In this document: positions 26,215-34,907 of the stretch, one piece after another
Layout of the letters: every line of letters begins with the position of its first letter
How positions within the stretch are numbered: the first letter of the stretch is position 1
DNA from: Streptomyces armeniacus
GTDB lineage: Bacteria; Actinomycetota; Actinomycetes; Streptomycetales; Streptomycetaceae
DNA length: 64,000 nucleotides
Assembly: GCF_003355155.1 (NCBI RefSeq)
Contig: NZ_CP031320.1
Span: forward strand, 606,369-670,368
Reading direction: 5' to 3'
Made by a program: the position numbers and the translations under genes
Notes under the pieces: model-generated
The model's database searches: none
Seen by the model: only the letters and a program-made list of their open reading frames with translations
What the model was told of the DNA's origin: nothing

Positions 26215-27528
26215 TCAGTCCGCCAGGAAGGCGGCGAGCGCGTTCGCCAGCAGGAACGGGTCGTCGGCGCCGCACAGTTCGCGCGCCGAGTGCATGGACA
26301 GGATCGCGACGCCTATGTCGACGGTCGTGATGCCGTGCCGGGCGGCGGTGATGGGACCGATCGTCGTCCCGCACGGCATCGCGTTGTTGGAGACGAAGTG
26401 CTGCCACGGCACGTTCGCCTTCTCGCAGGCCGCCGCGAACACCGCGCGCCCGGCGCCGTCCGTGGCGTAGCGCTGGTTCACGTTCACCTTGAGGATCGGG
26501 CCGCCGTTCGGCATCGGGAGGTGGCCCGGCTCGTGCCGCTCCGGGTAGTTGGGGTGCACGGCGTGGCCGGTGTCGGAGGACAGGCAGACCGTGCCGGCGT
26601 AGGCGCGCGCCCGGTCCTCGTAGCTGCCGCCGCGGGCGAAGACGGACCGTTCCAGCACCGTGCCGAGCAGCGGGCCGTCCGCCCCTGTGTCCGACTGGCT
26701 GCCGTTCTCCTCGTGGTCGAACGCCGCCAGCACCGGCACGCACCCGAGATCCGTACGCTCGGCCGCCGCCGCGAGTGCCGCGGCGCCCGCGTGCACGGAC
26801 AGCAGGTTGTCCATCCGGGGCCCGGCCGCCAGCTCCCGTTCCCGGCCGAGATACGCAGGAGGTTCCACGCTGTGCACCATCAGATCCCAGCCCGTGACGT
26901 CCTCGGCCGTCACCCGCGGTCCGGACTCCCGTGTGAGGCCGCACTCCTCGACGAGGAACGCGATCAGATCACCCTCGCGCGCGTCGCCGAGCCCCCAGAC
27001 CGGGGTCATGTGCCGCTGGCGGTCCAGCTTCAGCCCGTCGTTGACCTGCCGGTCGAGGTGGATGGCGAGCTGCGGCACCCGCAGCAGCGGCCGGTCGACG
27101 TTCACCAGCCGGGTCGTGCCGTCCCGCAGGGACAGCCGGCCGGCCAGCCCGAGGTCGCGGTCGAGCCAGGTGTTCAGCAGCGTGCCGCCGTAGATCTCGA
27201 CGGCGACCTGCCGCCATCCGTTCGCGCCCGTGTCGGGGACGGGCTTGACCCGCAGGTTGGGGGAGTCGGTGTGGGCGCCCACGATGCGGAAGGGCGTCGC
27301 GGCGGCGGCGCCCTCCGGCACGTACCACGCCACGAGGGCGCCGCCTCGCAGGACGTACTTCCCGCCCGCCGTGCCGTCCCAGGCGGCCGTCTCCTCGACC
27401 TCCCGGAAGCCCGCCTTCTCCAGCAGCTTCGCGGCACTGGCCACTGCGTGGTAGGGCGTGGGCGATTCCGCGAGGAAGGTCAGCAACTCGTCGGTGTGTC
27501 CGCGGTCGAAGCGACTGGCGTTGGTCAT
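26215..27528 (-). CDS. M18 family aminopeptidase
   Basis: 437-residue dinuclear zinc aminopeptidase of the M18 (aspartyl aminopeptidase/ApeB) family. Metal and catalytic segments: GAHTDSPNLRVKP, PRMDNLLS, FDHEENGS with the adjacent Glu pair, SSDTGHAVHPNYP and NNAMPCGTTIGP. The C-terminal His lies in AILSMHSARELCGADD. It is cytoplasmic, forms dodecamers in relatives and removes N-terminal residues in peptide turnover. ATG 27528 was chosen over 27540 because it starts the conserved region. Confidence 0.93.
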   Translation of the reverse strand: MTNASRFDRGHTDELLTFLAESPTPYHAVASAAKLLEKAGFREVEETAAWDGTAGGKYVLRGGALVAWYVPEGAAAATPFRIVGAHTDSPNLRVKPVPDTGANGWRQVAVEIYGGTLLNTWLDRDLGLAGRLSLRDGTTRLVNVDRPLLRVPQLAIHLDRQVNDGLKLDRQRHMTPVWGLGDAREGDLIAFLVEECGLTRESGPRVTAEDVTGWDLMVHSVEPPAYLGRERELAAGPRMDNLLSVHAGAAALAAAAERTDLGCVPVLAAFDHEENGSQSDTGADGPLLGTVLERSVFARGGSYEDRARAYAGTVCLSSDTGHAVHPNYPERHEPGHLPMPNGGPILKVNVNQRYATDGAGRAVFAAACEKANVPWQHFVSNNAMPCGTTIGPITAARHGITTVDIGVAILSMHSARELCGADDPFLLANALAAFLAD

Positions 27529-27545
27529 GGCTCTCAGCATACGAA

Positions 27546-27590
27546 CGGGAAGGGCCCCGCTCCCCCCGACCGGGAGCGAGGCCCTTCCCG
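27546..27590 (-). terminator. Terminator downstream of acyl-CoA dehydrogenase gene
   Basis: CGGGAAGGGC (27546-27555) pairs with GCCCTTCCCG (27581-27590), and an inner GCTCCC pairs with GGGAGC (27559-27564, 27572-27577). The structure lies 31 nt beyond the stop of the minus-strand acyl-CoA dehydrogenase gene and before the next minus-strand gene. Confidence 0.8.
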
Positions 27591-27621
27591 CATGGGGGCG
27601 GGAGGTCGGCCGGACGCCGGC

Positions 27622-29493
27622 TCAGAAGGCCGACTCGTCCAGTTCCATCACGGACAGATCCACCGACTCGGACAGCGAGCGCTGCACGGCGAGGCCCGGC
27701 AGGACGTTCGCGGCGAAGAACTTCGCCGCCGCGATCTTGCCCTCGTAGAACGGCACGTCCTTGGTGGCACCGCCGTTCGCGGAGATCTCCGCCAGCTTCT
27801 CTGCGGCGACCGCCGCGCCGCGCAGCAGGAGGTAGCCGATCACGACGTCGCCGGAGGCCATCAGGAAGCGGGTGGTGTTCAGCCCGACCTTGTAGATGGA
27901 CTTGACGTCCTTCTCCGTGGCGGCCAGGTCGGTCAGCATCGCGCCGACGATCGCCTCCAGGTCGCCGGCGGCGCGGGACAGCTCGTCGCGCGCGGCGGCC
28001 AGGTCCTCGCCGCCCTTCGCCTCCGCGAGGAACTTCTTGATCTCCTCGGAGAGCGCGGTGAGCGCCTGGCCCTGGTCGCGTACGACCTTGCGGAAGAAGA
28101 AGTCCTGGCCCTGGATCGCGGTGGTGCCCTCGTAGAGCGTGTCGATCTTGGCGTCCCGGATGTACTGCTCGATCGGGTACTCCTGCAGATAGCCCGAGCC
28201 GCCGAGCGTCTGCAGGGACTGCGCCAGCTGCTCGTAGGACTTCTCGGAGCCGTAGCCCTTCACGATCGGCAGCAGCAGGTCGTTGAGCCGCTTCTCCGCC
28301 GAGGCGTCCTCGCCCTCGTACTCCTTGAGCAGGATCTCGTCCTGGACAGCGGCGGTGTAGAGCACCAGCGCCCGCATGCCCTCGGCGTACGCCTTCTGCG
28401 TGAGCAGCGAGCGGCGCACGTCCGGGTGGTGGGTGATGGTGACACGCGGCGCCGTCTTGTCGGTGAACTGCGCCAGGTCGGCGCCCTGCACCCGCTCCTT
28501 GGCGTACTCGAGCGCGTTCAGGTAGCCGGTGGACAGCGTCGCGATGGCCTTCGTGCCGACCATCATCCGGGCGAACTCGATGATCTTGAACATCTGGCGG
28601 ATGCCGTCGTGCTTCTCGCCGAGCAGCCAGCCCTTCGCGGGCGCTCCCCCAGAGCCTCCGGCCTGGGTGGGGCCCCCCGCGCCGAAGGTCATCTCGCAGG
28701 TGTTGGAGACCTTGAGGCCCATCTTGTGCTCGACGTTGGTGGCGTAGACGCCGTTGCGCTCGCCGAGCTCCCCCGTCTCCCAGTCGAAGTCGTACTTCGG
28801 CACGATGAAGAGGCTCAGGCCCTTCGTGCCGGGGCCGTGGCCCTCGGGCCGGGCCAGCACGAAGTGCACGATGTTCTCGGACATGTCGTGCTCACCGGAG
28901 GTGATGAAGCGCTTCACGCCCTCGATGTGCCAGGTGCCGTCGTCCTGCTGCACCGCCTTGGCGCGCCCCGCGCCCACGTCCGAGCCGGCGTCCGGCTCGG
29001 TCAGCACCATCGTGGAGCCCCACTGCTTGTCCGCCATCAGCTTCGCGATCTTGTGCTGCTCCTCGGTGCCCTCCTCGTGCAGCACACCGGCGAAGGCGGG
29101 GCCGGACGCGTACATCCACACGGCCGGGTTGGACCCGAGGACGGTCTCGGCGAAGCCCCACAGCAGCGAGCGCGGCGCGGTGGTGCCGCCGATCTCCTCG
29201 GGCACGCCCAGCCGCCACCACTCGGCGTCCATGTACGCCTGGTAGCTCTTCTTGAACGAGGCGGGGACCGGCGCGGTGTTGGTCACCGGGTCGAACACCG
29301 GCGGGTTGCGGTCGCCGTCCTCGTACGACTCGGCCAGCTCGTTCTCCGCCAGCCGCGCGATCTCGGAAAGCACGCTCTTGGCGGTCTCGATGTCCATCTC
29401 CGCGAACGGTCCGGTGCCGTACACCGTGTCGCGCTCGAGCACCTCGAAGAGGTTGAACTCGATGTCGCGGAGATTCGACTTGTAGTGCCCCAT
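27622..29493 (-). CDS. Acyl-CoA dehydrogenase (long FadE type)
   Basis: 623 residues, of the long (~600) FadE class with a C-terminal extension. It oxidises acyl-CoA to enoyl-CoA with FAD in beta-oxidation. Visible signatures are [16 protein letters not shown], the middle domain [16 protein letters not shown], and the C-terminal [20 protein letters not shown] and [12 protein letters not shown]. The start is ATG 29493 ([19 protein letters not shown]). Residues about 272-285 are a Gly/Pro-rich insertion between MTFG and [12 protein letters not shown] that looks like a short mobile repeat in frame. It is monocistronic with a terminator. Confidence 0.92.
   Translation of the reverse strand: MGHYKSNLRDIEFNLFEVLERDTVYGTGPFAEMDIETAKSVLSEIARLAENELAESYEDGDRNPPVFDPVTNTAPVPASFKKSYQAYMDAEWWRLGVPEEIGGTTAPRSLLWGFAETVLGSNPAVWMYASGPAFAGVLHEEGTEEQHKIAKLMADKQWGSTMVLTEPDAGSDVGAGRAKAVQQDDGTWHIEGVKRFITSGEHDMSENIVHFVLARPEGHGPGTKGLSLFIVPKYDFDWETGELGERNGVYATNVEHKMGLKVSNTCEMTFGAGGPTQAGGSGGAPAKGWLLGEKHDGIRQMFKIIEFARMMVGTKAIATLSTGYLNALEYAKERVQGADLAQFTDKTAPRVTITHHPDVRRSLLTQKAYAEGMRALVLYTAAVQDEILLKEYEGEDASAEKRLNDLLLPIVKGYGSEKSYEQLAQSLQTLGGSGYLQEYPIEQYIRDAKIDTLYEGTTAIQGQDFFFRKVVRDQGQALTALSEEIKKFLAEAKGGEDLAAARDELSRAAGDLEAIVGAMLTDLAATEKDVKSIYKVGLNTTRFLMASGDVVIGYLLLRGAAVAAEKLAEISANGGATKDVPFYEGKIAAAKFFAANVLPGLAVQRSLSESVDLSVMELDESAF
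28639..28680. repeat. Short in-frame palindromic insertion in acyl-CoA dehydrogenase
   Basis: About 42 bp, including CTCCCCCAGAGCCTCCGGCC and then TGGGTGGGGCC, form an imperfect palindrome (CCCAGaGCC / GGCcTGGG). They encode Gly/Pro/Thr/Gln residues absent from the usual family sequence at a surface loop. The length is a multiple of three, so the frame is kept. Confidence 0.6.
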
Positions 29494-29608
29494 GGCGACG
29501 GCTCCGTAATGACTCGTTCGTACCAGCAAGTATTCGATAATGATGCTACCCGTCGGTAATAAGAAGCAACCCCTTACCGCCCATGTGTGACTCGTTACGC
29601 TTGCCCGC

Positions 29609-30166
29609 ATGTACGGCTACGACCAGAGCGCGGCCGCGGGGCACGGCCATCCCTCGCACGGCCAGCAGCCCCACCACGGCCAGCAGCAGCACGCCGGCCA
29701 GCAGCACGTGCATCAGCAGCATGCCGCGCACCAGCAGCAGTACGCGCAGCAGGCGCAGCAGCAGCCCCCGCCGCCGTACGGTCAGCAGCCGCTCTACCCC
29801 GAGCCCTCGCCGCCGTCCCTCGCCGAGGCCGTCCGCGCCTTCACCACGGGCACGATGGGCGGCGAGGAGTTCCAGGGCATCTTCTCGACCTCGAAGGTCT
29901 ACTGCCCGCGCGGCGACAACCCCGGCTTCCTCGCCCTGCACAACACCCAGCAGCCCGTCATCCCCATGTTCAGCACGCTCAAGGAGCTGCGGCGGTACGC
30001 GGGCAAGGAGTCCAAGTACTTCGTCATCACCGGCGCCGAGGTGCTGGACCTGCTGCCCTCCGGGTACGGCTTCGTGCTCGACATGGAGGGCGAGCACCGG
30101 GTCGTCTTCGACGCGAAGGCCGTCGAGGAGATGGTCGACTTCGCGATGCGCCGCATGTACGGCTGA
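29609..30166 (+). CDS. SseB family protein with His/Gln-rich N-terminus
   Basis: 185 residues. The first ~65 are His/Gln/Pro-rich low complexity ([16 protein letters not shown]). The C-terminal ~115 form an SseB-like domain ([52 protein letters not shown]). SseB domains occur in enhancer/EspG-like and chaperone-like proteins, and their role in this genus is not known. The His-rich part could bind metal. The ATG 29609 start is clear and the gene is divergent from the dehydrogenase. Confidence 0.8.
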   Translation: MYGYDQSAAAGHGHPSHGQQPHHGQQQHAGQQHVHQQHAAHQQQYAQQAQQQPPPPYGQQPLYPEPSPPSLAEAVRAFTTGTMGGEEFQGIFSTSKVYCPRGDNPGFLALHNTQQPVIPMFSTLKELRRYAGKESKYFVITGAEVLDLLPSGYGFVLDMEGEHRVVFDAKAVEEMVDFAMRRMYG

Positions 30167-30185
30167 CCGCGGAGCAGCGGCCCGG

Positions 30186-31034
30186 TCAGGCGCCGGCGGT
30201 CGCCAGCGGTGCCAGTTTGCGCCAGTCGGCGAGCGGCACGTCGGTCATCTCCGGGGTGACGGCCTGAATCGCGATGTGGTCCGCGCCGGCGTCGAAGTGC
30301 TCCGTCACGCGGCGGGCCACGGCGTCCACGTCGCCCAGCGCGAAGACTGAGTCGACAAGGAGGTCACTGCCCGCGCCCGCCACGTCGTCCTCGCTGAACC
30401 CGAGCCGCAGCAGGTTGCTCGTGTAGTTCGGCAGCCGCAGATAGGTGGCCAGATGCCCGCGCGCCACATCGCGGGCGGCGGCCAGGTCGCGGTTGAGGAC
30501 GACCTTGACCTCCGGTGCCAGCAGCGGCCCGGCGCCGAGGGTCTCGCGGGCGCGGCTCGTGTGCTCGGGCGTGACGAGATACGGGTGGGCTCCGGCGGCG
30601 CGGTCCCGGGACGCCGCGAGCATCTTCGGACCCAGGGCCGCCAGGACCCGGCTGCCGGCCGGGGAGCCGGCCGCGTCCAGCCGGTCCAGGTAGTCGATCA
30701 TCGCGCTGTAGGGGCGCGAGTAGCGGTCGCCGACCAGCGCCGAGTGGCTGGCGCCCAGACCCAGCAGGAACCGGCCCGGATGGTCCTCGTCGAGTGCCGC
30801 GCTCTGCTCGGCCACCGCCTCCGGTTCGTGGTCCCAGATGTTCAGGATGCCGGTCGCCACGACCAGCCGGGAGGTGGCCTGAAGCAGCGGCGCCGCCTCG
30901 GCCACGCCGGGGCCGCCGCCCAGCCACACCGTGCCGTACCCGAGCTCCTCCAGTTCCGCTGCCGCCTCGGCGTTCCGCTTGGCGTCCCCGAGACGCAGTC
31001 CGACGTTCCACACGCCCAGCCTGCCGACGTCCAT
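30186..31034 (-). CDS. LLM-class F420-dependent oxidoreductase
   Basis: 282-residue luciferase-like (beta/alpha)8 protein of the TIGR03620 type. The segments AAAELEELGYGTVWLGGGPG, RLVVATGILNIWDHEP and DHPGRFLLGLGASHSALVG are typical of F420-dependent members. The late segment FDAGADHIAIQAV follows. ATG 31034 has GGAGGTG 6 nt upstream. It probably uses reduced F420 on a small molecule; substrate unknown. It is divergent from pirin. Confidence 0.87.
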   Translation of the reverse strand: MDVGRLGVWNVGLRLGDAKRNAEAAAELEELGYGTVWLGGGPGVAEAAPLLQATSRLVVATGILNIWDHEPEAVAEQSAALDEDHPGRFLLGLGASHSALVGDRYSRPYSAMIDYLDRLDAAGSPAGSRVLAALGPKMLAASRDRAAGAHPYLVTPEHTSRARETLGAGPLLAPEVKVVLNRDLAAARDVARGHLATYLRLPNYTSNLLRLGFSEDDVAGAGSDLLVDSVFALGDVDAVARRVTEHFDAGADHIAIQAVTPEMTDVPLADWRKLAPLATAGA

Positions 31035-31191
31035 GTACACACCTCCGGTGATCACATACGGTTCCCCGCACAACGGCATGGCCAGGGGCTCCATTCCCAC
31101 GGCTCACCCGCTGTGCCGCGGGGAGCCGGGGCCGGAATCGGGGCGGGCGGGGAGGGCGCTGAAAGTCCAGGTCAGGGCGGTGTGGCCCCCG

Positions 31192-31205
31192 GTTCAACAT
31201 TGAAC
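31192..31205. promoter_or_regulatory. Perfect palindrome in the pirin promoter
   Basis: GTTCAA-CA-TTGAAC is a perfect 14-bp palindrome 32 nt upstream of the pirin start, in the 203-bp divergent gap with the LLM oxidoreductase. Its TTCAA/TTGAA symmetry resembles MarR-type operators. No MarR gene is adjacent, so the regulator would be encoded elsewhere. Confidence 0.6.
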
Positions 31206-31237
31206 TACCCTGGGGGTTACTGACGAGGAGGCCCCCA

Positions 31238-32197
31238 TTGCCTGCGATCACCGTTGAGAACCCGCTCACGCTCCCCCGTGTCGCCGCCCCCGGCCCCGCG
31301 GCCGTCGTTCAGCGCCCTGTGCTCGCGGTGAGCACCTCCCCTACCGGCTTCGAGGGCGAGGGCTTCCCGGTCCGCCGCGCGTTCGCGGGAATCGACCAGC
31401 GGCATCTGGACCCGTTCATCATGATGGACCAGATGGGTGAGGTGGACTACGCGCCGGGCGAGCCCAAGGGCACCCCCTGGCACCCGCACCGCGGCTTCGA
31501 GACCGTCACGTACCTCATCGACGGCACCTTCGTGCACCAGGACTCCGAGGGCGGCGGCGGCACGATCAACGACGGCGACACCCAGTGGATGACGGCCGGT
31601 TCCGGTCTCCTCCACATCGAGGCGCCGCCGGAGTCGCTCGTCGTCAGCGGCGGCCTGTTCCACGGCGTGCAGCTGTGGGTGAACCTCCCGGCCAAGGACA
31701 AGATGACCGCCCCCCGTTACCAGGACATCGGCGGCGGCCAGGTCAAGCTGCTCAGCACGCCCGACGGCGGCGCCCTGCTCCGCCTCATCGCCGGTGACCT
31801 GGACGGCCACCGCGGCCCCGGCGTCACCCACACCCCGATCACGATGGTGCACGCCACCGTCTCGCCGGGTGCGCAGATCGAGCTGCCCTGGCGGTCCGAC
31901 TTCAACGCCCTCGCGTACGTGCTCGCCGGGCGCGGCGCCATCGGTACGGACCACCGCCCCGTCCATCTCGGCCAGACCGCGGTGTTCGGCGCGGGCGAAG
32001 CGATCACGGTGCGCGCGGACGAGGCGCAGGACGGCAACACGCCCGACCTCGAAGTCATCCTGCTCGGCGGCCGGCCCATCCGTGAACCGGTCGCCCACTA
32101 CGGCCCGTTCGTGATGAACAGCAAGGCCGAGCTGGCCCAGGCCTTCGAGGACTTCCAGGCAGGCCGCCTCGGACGGATACCCGCCACGCGGGACTGA
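31238..32197 (+). CDS. Pirin family protein
   Basis: 319 residues with the bicupin pirin fold. The metal-binding residues are in HPHRGFETVTYLIDG and GSGLLHIE (His, His, His, Glu pattern), and the C-terminal cupin follows. Pirins act as quercetin dioxygenases or redox-sensitive regulators, and in actinobacteria they have been linked to pyruvate and fatty-acid metabolism. The start is TTG 31238 with CGAGGAGG upstream; no better start keeps the conserved N-terminus. Confidence 0.9.
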   Translation: MPAITVENPLTLPRVAAPGPAAVVQRPVLAVSTSPTGFEGEGFPVRRAFAGIDQRHLDPFIMMDQMGEVDYAPGEPKGTPWHPHRGFETVTYLIDGTFVHQDSEGGGGTINDGDTQWMTAGSGLLHIEAPPESLVVSGGLFHGVQLWVNLPAKDKMTAPRYQDIGGGQVKLLSTPDGGALLRLIAGDLDGHRGPGVTHTPITMVHATVSPGAQIELPWRSDFNALAYVLAGRGAIGTDHRPVHLGQTAVFGAGEAITVRADEAQDGNTPDLEVILLGGRPIREPVAHYGPFVMNSKAELAQAFEDFQAGRLGRIPATRD

Positions 32198-32285
32198 GAC
32201 CCGGTAACCGGCCGATACCCGTACCCTCGGGAGTTCGGCCACCACAGACCGGGCGAGTGGGGACCCCCCCTTCCACTCGCTCGCA

Positions 32286-32331
32286 GCAGGGGCGCGGCGC
32301 CCGACTCCCCCCGACGGCACCGCGCCCCTGC
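32286..32331 (+). terminator. Terminator after pirin
   Basis: GCAGGGGCGCGG (32286-32297) and CCGCGCCCCTGC (32320-32331) are perfect 12-bp arms with a 22-nt loop. They are followed by CACCTTTTCC, a T-rich run on the plus strand. The structure lies between convergent pirin and phosphatase genes. Confidence 0.8.
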
Positions 32332-32409
32332 ACCTTTTCCGTACGCGGTTCCCCGTACGCACGCCGAAGGCCCCGGCCCCGCCCCGGCCTCCGTCCCCCG
32401 CCTTCGGCT

Positions 32410-34770
32410 CTACTCTGCGCTCTCGTCCTCCCGCACCTCGAACCAGATGCACTTGCCGTCCCCCCGCGGGTCCACGCCCCACGCCCCCGCCAGGGACTCC
32501 ATCAGCATCAGCCCGCGACCCGACGACGCCATCTCGCCCGGGCTGCGCAGGTGCGGCAGTTCGTCGCTGTGGTCCGCGACCTCGACGCGCAGCAGCCGCG
32601 CGCCCCGCTCGCCGCTGATCTCGGCGACCGCCAGGGCGTTGCCGTCGGTGTGCACGAGTACGTTCGTGAGCATTTCCGAGAGCATCAGCACCGCGCCGTG
32701 GGTCTGGCCCTCGTCCTTCCAGTCGTGCATCAGGTACTCGAGCTGGTGCCGGGCGCCCGCGATGCGGTCCGGCTGGGCCTGGGCCACGGTCAGCACCGTA
32801 CGGCGCACCGGCGTACGGGCCGCCCCGTCGTACGCGCCCCCGCCCGCGCCGTCGCTCTTGCGCCGCAGCAGGAGCAGCGCGATGTCGTCCTCGCGCCGGT
32901 CGGCCAGCGGGCCGGTCCTGTGGTGCGAGGACGGCCCGTGCACCGCCTGTACGAGCGCGTCGGCCAGCGCCTCCAGACGGCCTCTCCCGCCCGTGCCTCC
33001 CCCGCCTGTGCCGCTCCCGTCCATGCCCCCGCTCTCCGTGTCGCCCGCCCCTTCCGGGCCCTGGTCCTGCCCGTCCGGGCCCTGGTCCGGCTCCTGCCCC
33101 CGGAACCGGACCTGGACCTCGTCCAGGTGGGCCGCGCACACCTCCCGCAGCCGCTCCCAGCCGCTCTCCAGATCGTGCCCGCCGGTCTCGAGCAGCCCGT
33201 CCGTGCAGGCCAGCAGCGTCTCGCCGGGCTGCAGCAGCAGCTGGCTGGTGGGGTAGCAGGAGTCCGGGTCGATCCCCAGGGGCAGTCCGCCCTCCGTCGG
33301 GCGCAGGAGCACGGTGCCGTCCGGCATCCGTACCGCCGGGTCCGGGTGCCCGGCGCGGGCGATGTCGAGGCGGCCGGTGCGCGGGTCCACTTCCATGTAG
33401 AGGCAGGTGGCGAAGCGCGCGTCCGCGTCGGGACCGGCGTCGGGACCGGTGTCCGGGCCGCCGTCGGCGTCGGTGTCGGCCGAGTCGGCGCGGTTCAGGC
33501 CGCTCAGGAAGCGGGAGGCGCGGGAGAGCACCGCGTCGGGCCGGTGCCCCTCGGCGGCGTACGCGCGCAGGGCGATACGCAGCTGCGACATGATCCCGGC
33601 GGCCCGTACGTCGTGCCCCTGCACGTCGCCGACCACGATGGCCGTACGGTCCGACGGCAGCGGGATCACGTCGTACCAGTCGCCGCCGACCTGGAGTCCG
33701 CCGCCCGTCGGCACGTAGCGGGCCGCGATCTCCATTCCCTCCATGCGGGGCTTCTCGGCGGGCCGCAGGGCGCGCTGGAGGCCGTCGGCGAGCTCGCGTT
33801 CGTTCTCGTGCAGATACGCCCGTTCCAGTGCCTGCGCGAGCATGCGGGCGACCGTGGACAGTACGGACCGTTCGTCCGGCGTGAACGCCACCGGGTGCGA
33901 GAACGCGGCCAGCCACGCCCCGATGGTCCGCCCGGCCACGGTCAGCGGCAGGAACGCCCAGGACTGCCGCCCGAACGACGCGGCCAGCGGCCACGTGGTG
34001 GGGAAGCGGCGGCGGTAGTCGTCGGGGGTCGGCAGGTACACGGCGCGGCCCGTACGCACCACCTGCGCCGCCGGGTAGTCCGTCTCCAGCGGCATGTCCA
34101 GGAACGGCCCCTCGTCGCCCGGCGCGTGCCCGTGGTGCCCGATCACGGACAGCCGGTCGCCCTCCACGCCGAACACGGCCAGCCCGTCCGGCGTGAAGCC
34201 GGGCATGGACAGCCCGCCGGCCACCCGCAGCACCTCGGCCGTGGACCGCGCCTCGGCCAGTGCGCGCCCCGCGTCCAGCAGGAACGCCTCCCTGGACCGC
34301 CGCCAGTCCCCGGTGACCTGGGTCTGTGCGGCCCCGGCCGGCGTGCTCGGGCTGCTCGGCGGCGGCTCCGGCACCTCCGACATCAGCCCGATGACATGGA
34401 ACGGCACGTTCTCGCCCAGCGGCAGCTCCGCCCCCGCGCCCGGTGCCACGCGGCCGGTGCCGACGGCGCGCATCCGCAGCCGTACGGTCCGTACGACCCC
34501 GCCGTCCGGCGTGACGACCCGTACCAGCGCCTCGGCGGGCGTGTGCTCCGTGACGGCGAGGGTGGCGATGCTCTGGAGTTCCAGGAAGTCCGCGACGTGT
34601 ATCCGCGAACGGGCCGCCGCCTCGCTGAGCGTCACGGTGCCGCCCGCGCTCACGCGCTCCGCCAGCCCGAGCAGCCGTGCCGCGCGCGCGTCGAGGGTCA
34701 CCGTGCCGGAGGTGTTCTCCCACCGCCAGACACCGGTGCCCACGGCCGTCAGAACGTCCTCCGTGCGCAT
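32410..34770 (-). CDS. PAS-GAF-SpoIIE phosphatase with C-terminal HATPase
   Basis: 786 residues. An N-terminal PAS-like sensor (1-120) and a GAF domain (about 165-320) are followed by a PP2C/SpoIIE phosphatase domain (GGDWYDVIPLP, VVGDVQGHDVRAAGIMSQLR, TDGLLETGG) containing Asp/Gly metal motifs. The C-terminal HATPase_c domain is of RsbW type (MLTNVLVHTD with the N-box Asn, SSGRGLMLMES). Such hybrids control partner-switching sigma or anti-sigma systems in Streptomyces. The phosphatase is interrupted by a Asp/Gly-rich loop. ATG 34770. It is divergent from aspS. Confidence 0.92.
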   Translation of the reverse strand: MRTEDVLTAVGTGVWRWENTSGTVTLDARAARLLGLAERVSAGGTVTLSEAAARSRIHVADFLELQSIATLAVTEHTPAEALVRVVTPDGGVVRTVRLRMRAVGTGRVAPGAGAELPLGENVPFHVIGLMSEVPEPPPSSPSTPAGAAQTQVTGDWRRSREAFLLDAGRALAEARSTAEVLRVAGGLSMPGFTPDGLAVFGVEGDRLSVIGHHGHAPGDEGPFLDMPLETDYPAAQVVRTGRAVYLPTPDDYRRRFPTTWPLAASFGRQSWAFLPLTVAGRTIGAWLAAFSHPVAFTPDERSVLSTVARMLAQALERAYLHENERELADGLQRALRPAEKPRMEGMEIAARYVPTGGGLQVGGDWYDVIPLPSDRTAIVVGDVQGHDVRAAGIMSQLRIALRAYAAEGHRPDAVLSRASRFLSGLNRADSADTDADGGPDTGPDAGPDADARFATCLYMEVDPRTGRLDIARAGHPDPAVRMPDGTVLLRPTEGGLPLGIDPDSCYPTSQLLLQPGETLLACTDGLLETGGHDLESGWERLREVCAAHLDEVQVRFRGQEPDQGPDGQDQGPEGAGDTESGGMDGSGTGGGGTGGRGRLEALADALVQAVHGPSSHHRTGPLADRREDDIALLLLRRKSDGAGGGAYDGAARTPVRRTVLTVAQAQPDRIAGARHQLEYLMHDWKDEGQTHGAVLMLSEMLTNVLVHTDGNALAVAEISGERGARLLRVEVADHSDELPHLRSPGEMASSGRGLMLMESLAGAWGVDPRGDGKCIWFEVREDESAE

Positions 34771-34907
34771 TGCCCCACTTTATGCAGGTACGGGAAACCG
34801 AGGCGAGTGTGGGCGGCCCAGGACGGTACCCTGAGAGGTCCTGGGACCCCGCCGCAGCACGGCTCGGTCCCAGTGCGATCCCCACGGCCCGACGACTTGG
34901 ATGAATG

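Noticed and set aside
25204..29559. A 1451-codon open frame on the plus strand
   Set aside because: It lies opposite the M18 aminopeptidase and acyl-CoA dehydrogenase genes, has Arg/Gly/Val-rich nonsense composition and no domain. Long antisense frames are normal in high-GC DNA.
31191..31206. Possible tRNA T-arm-like GGTTCAA
   Set aside because: No cloverleaf can be built around it. The bases form a short operator-like palindrome instead. No tRNA or rRNA gene was found in the window.
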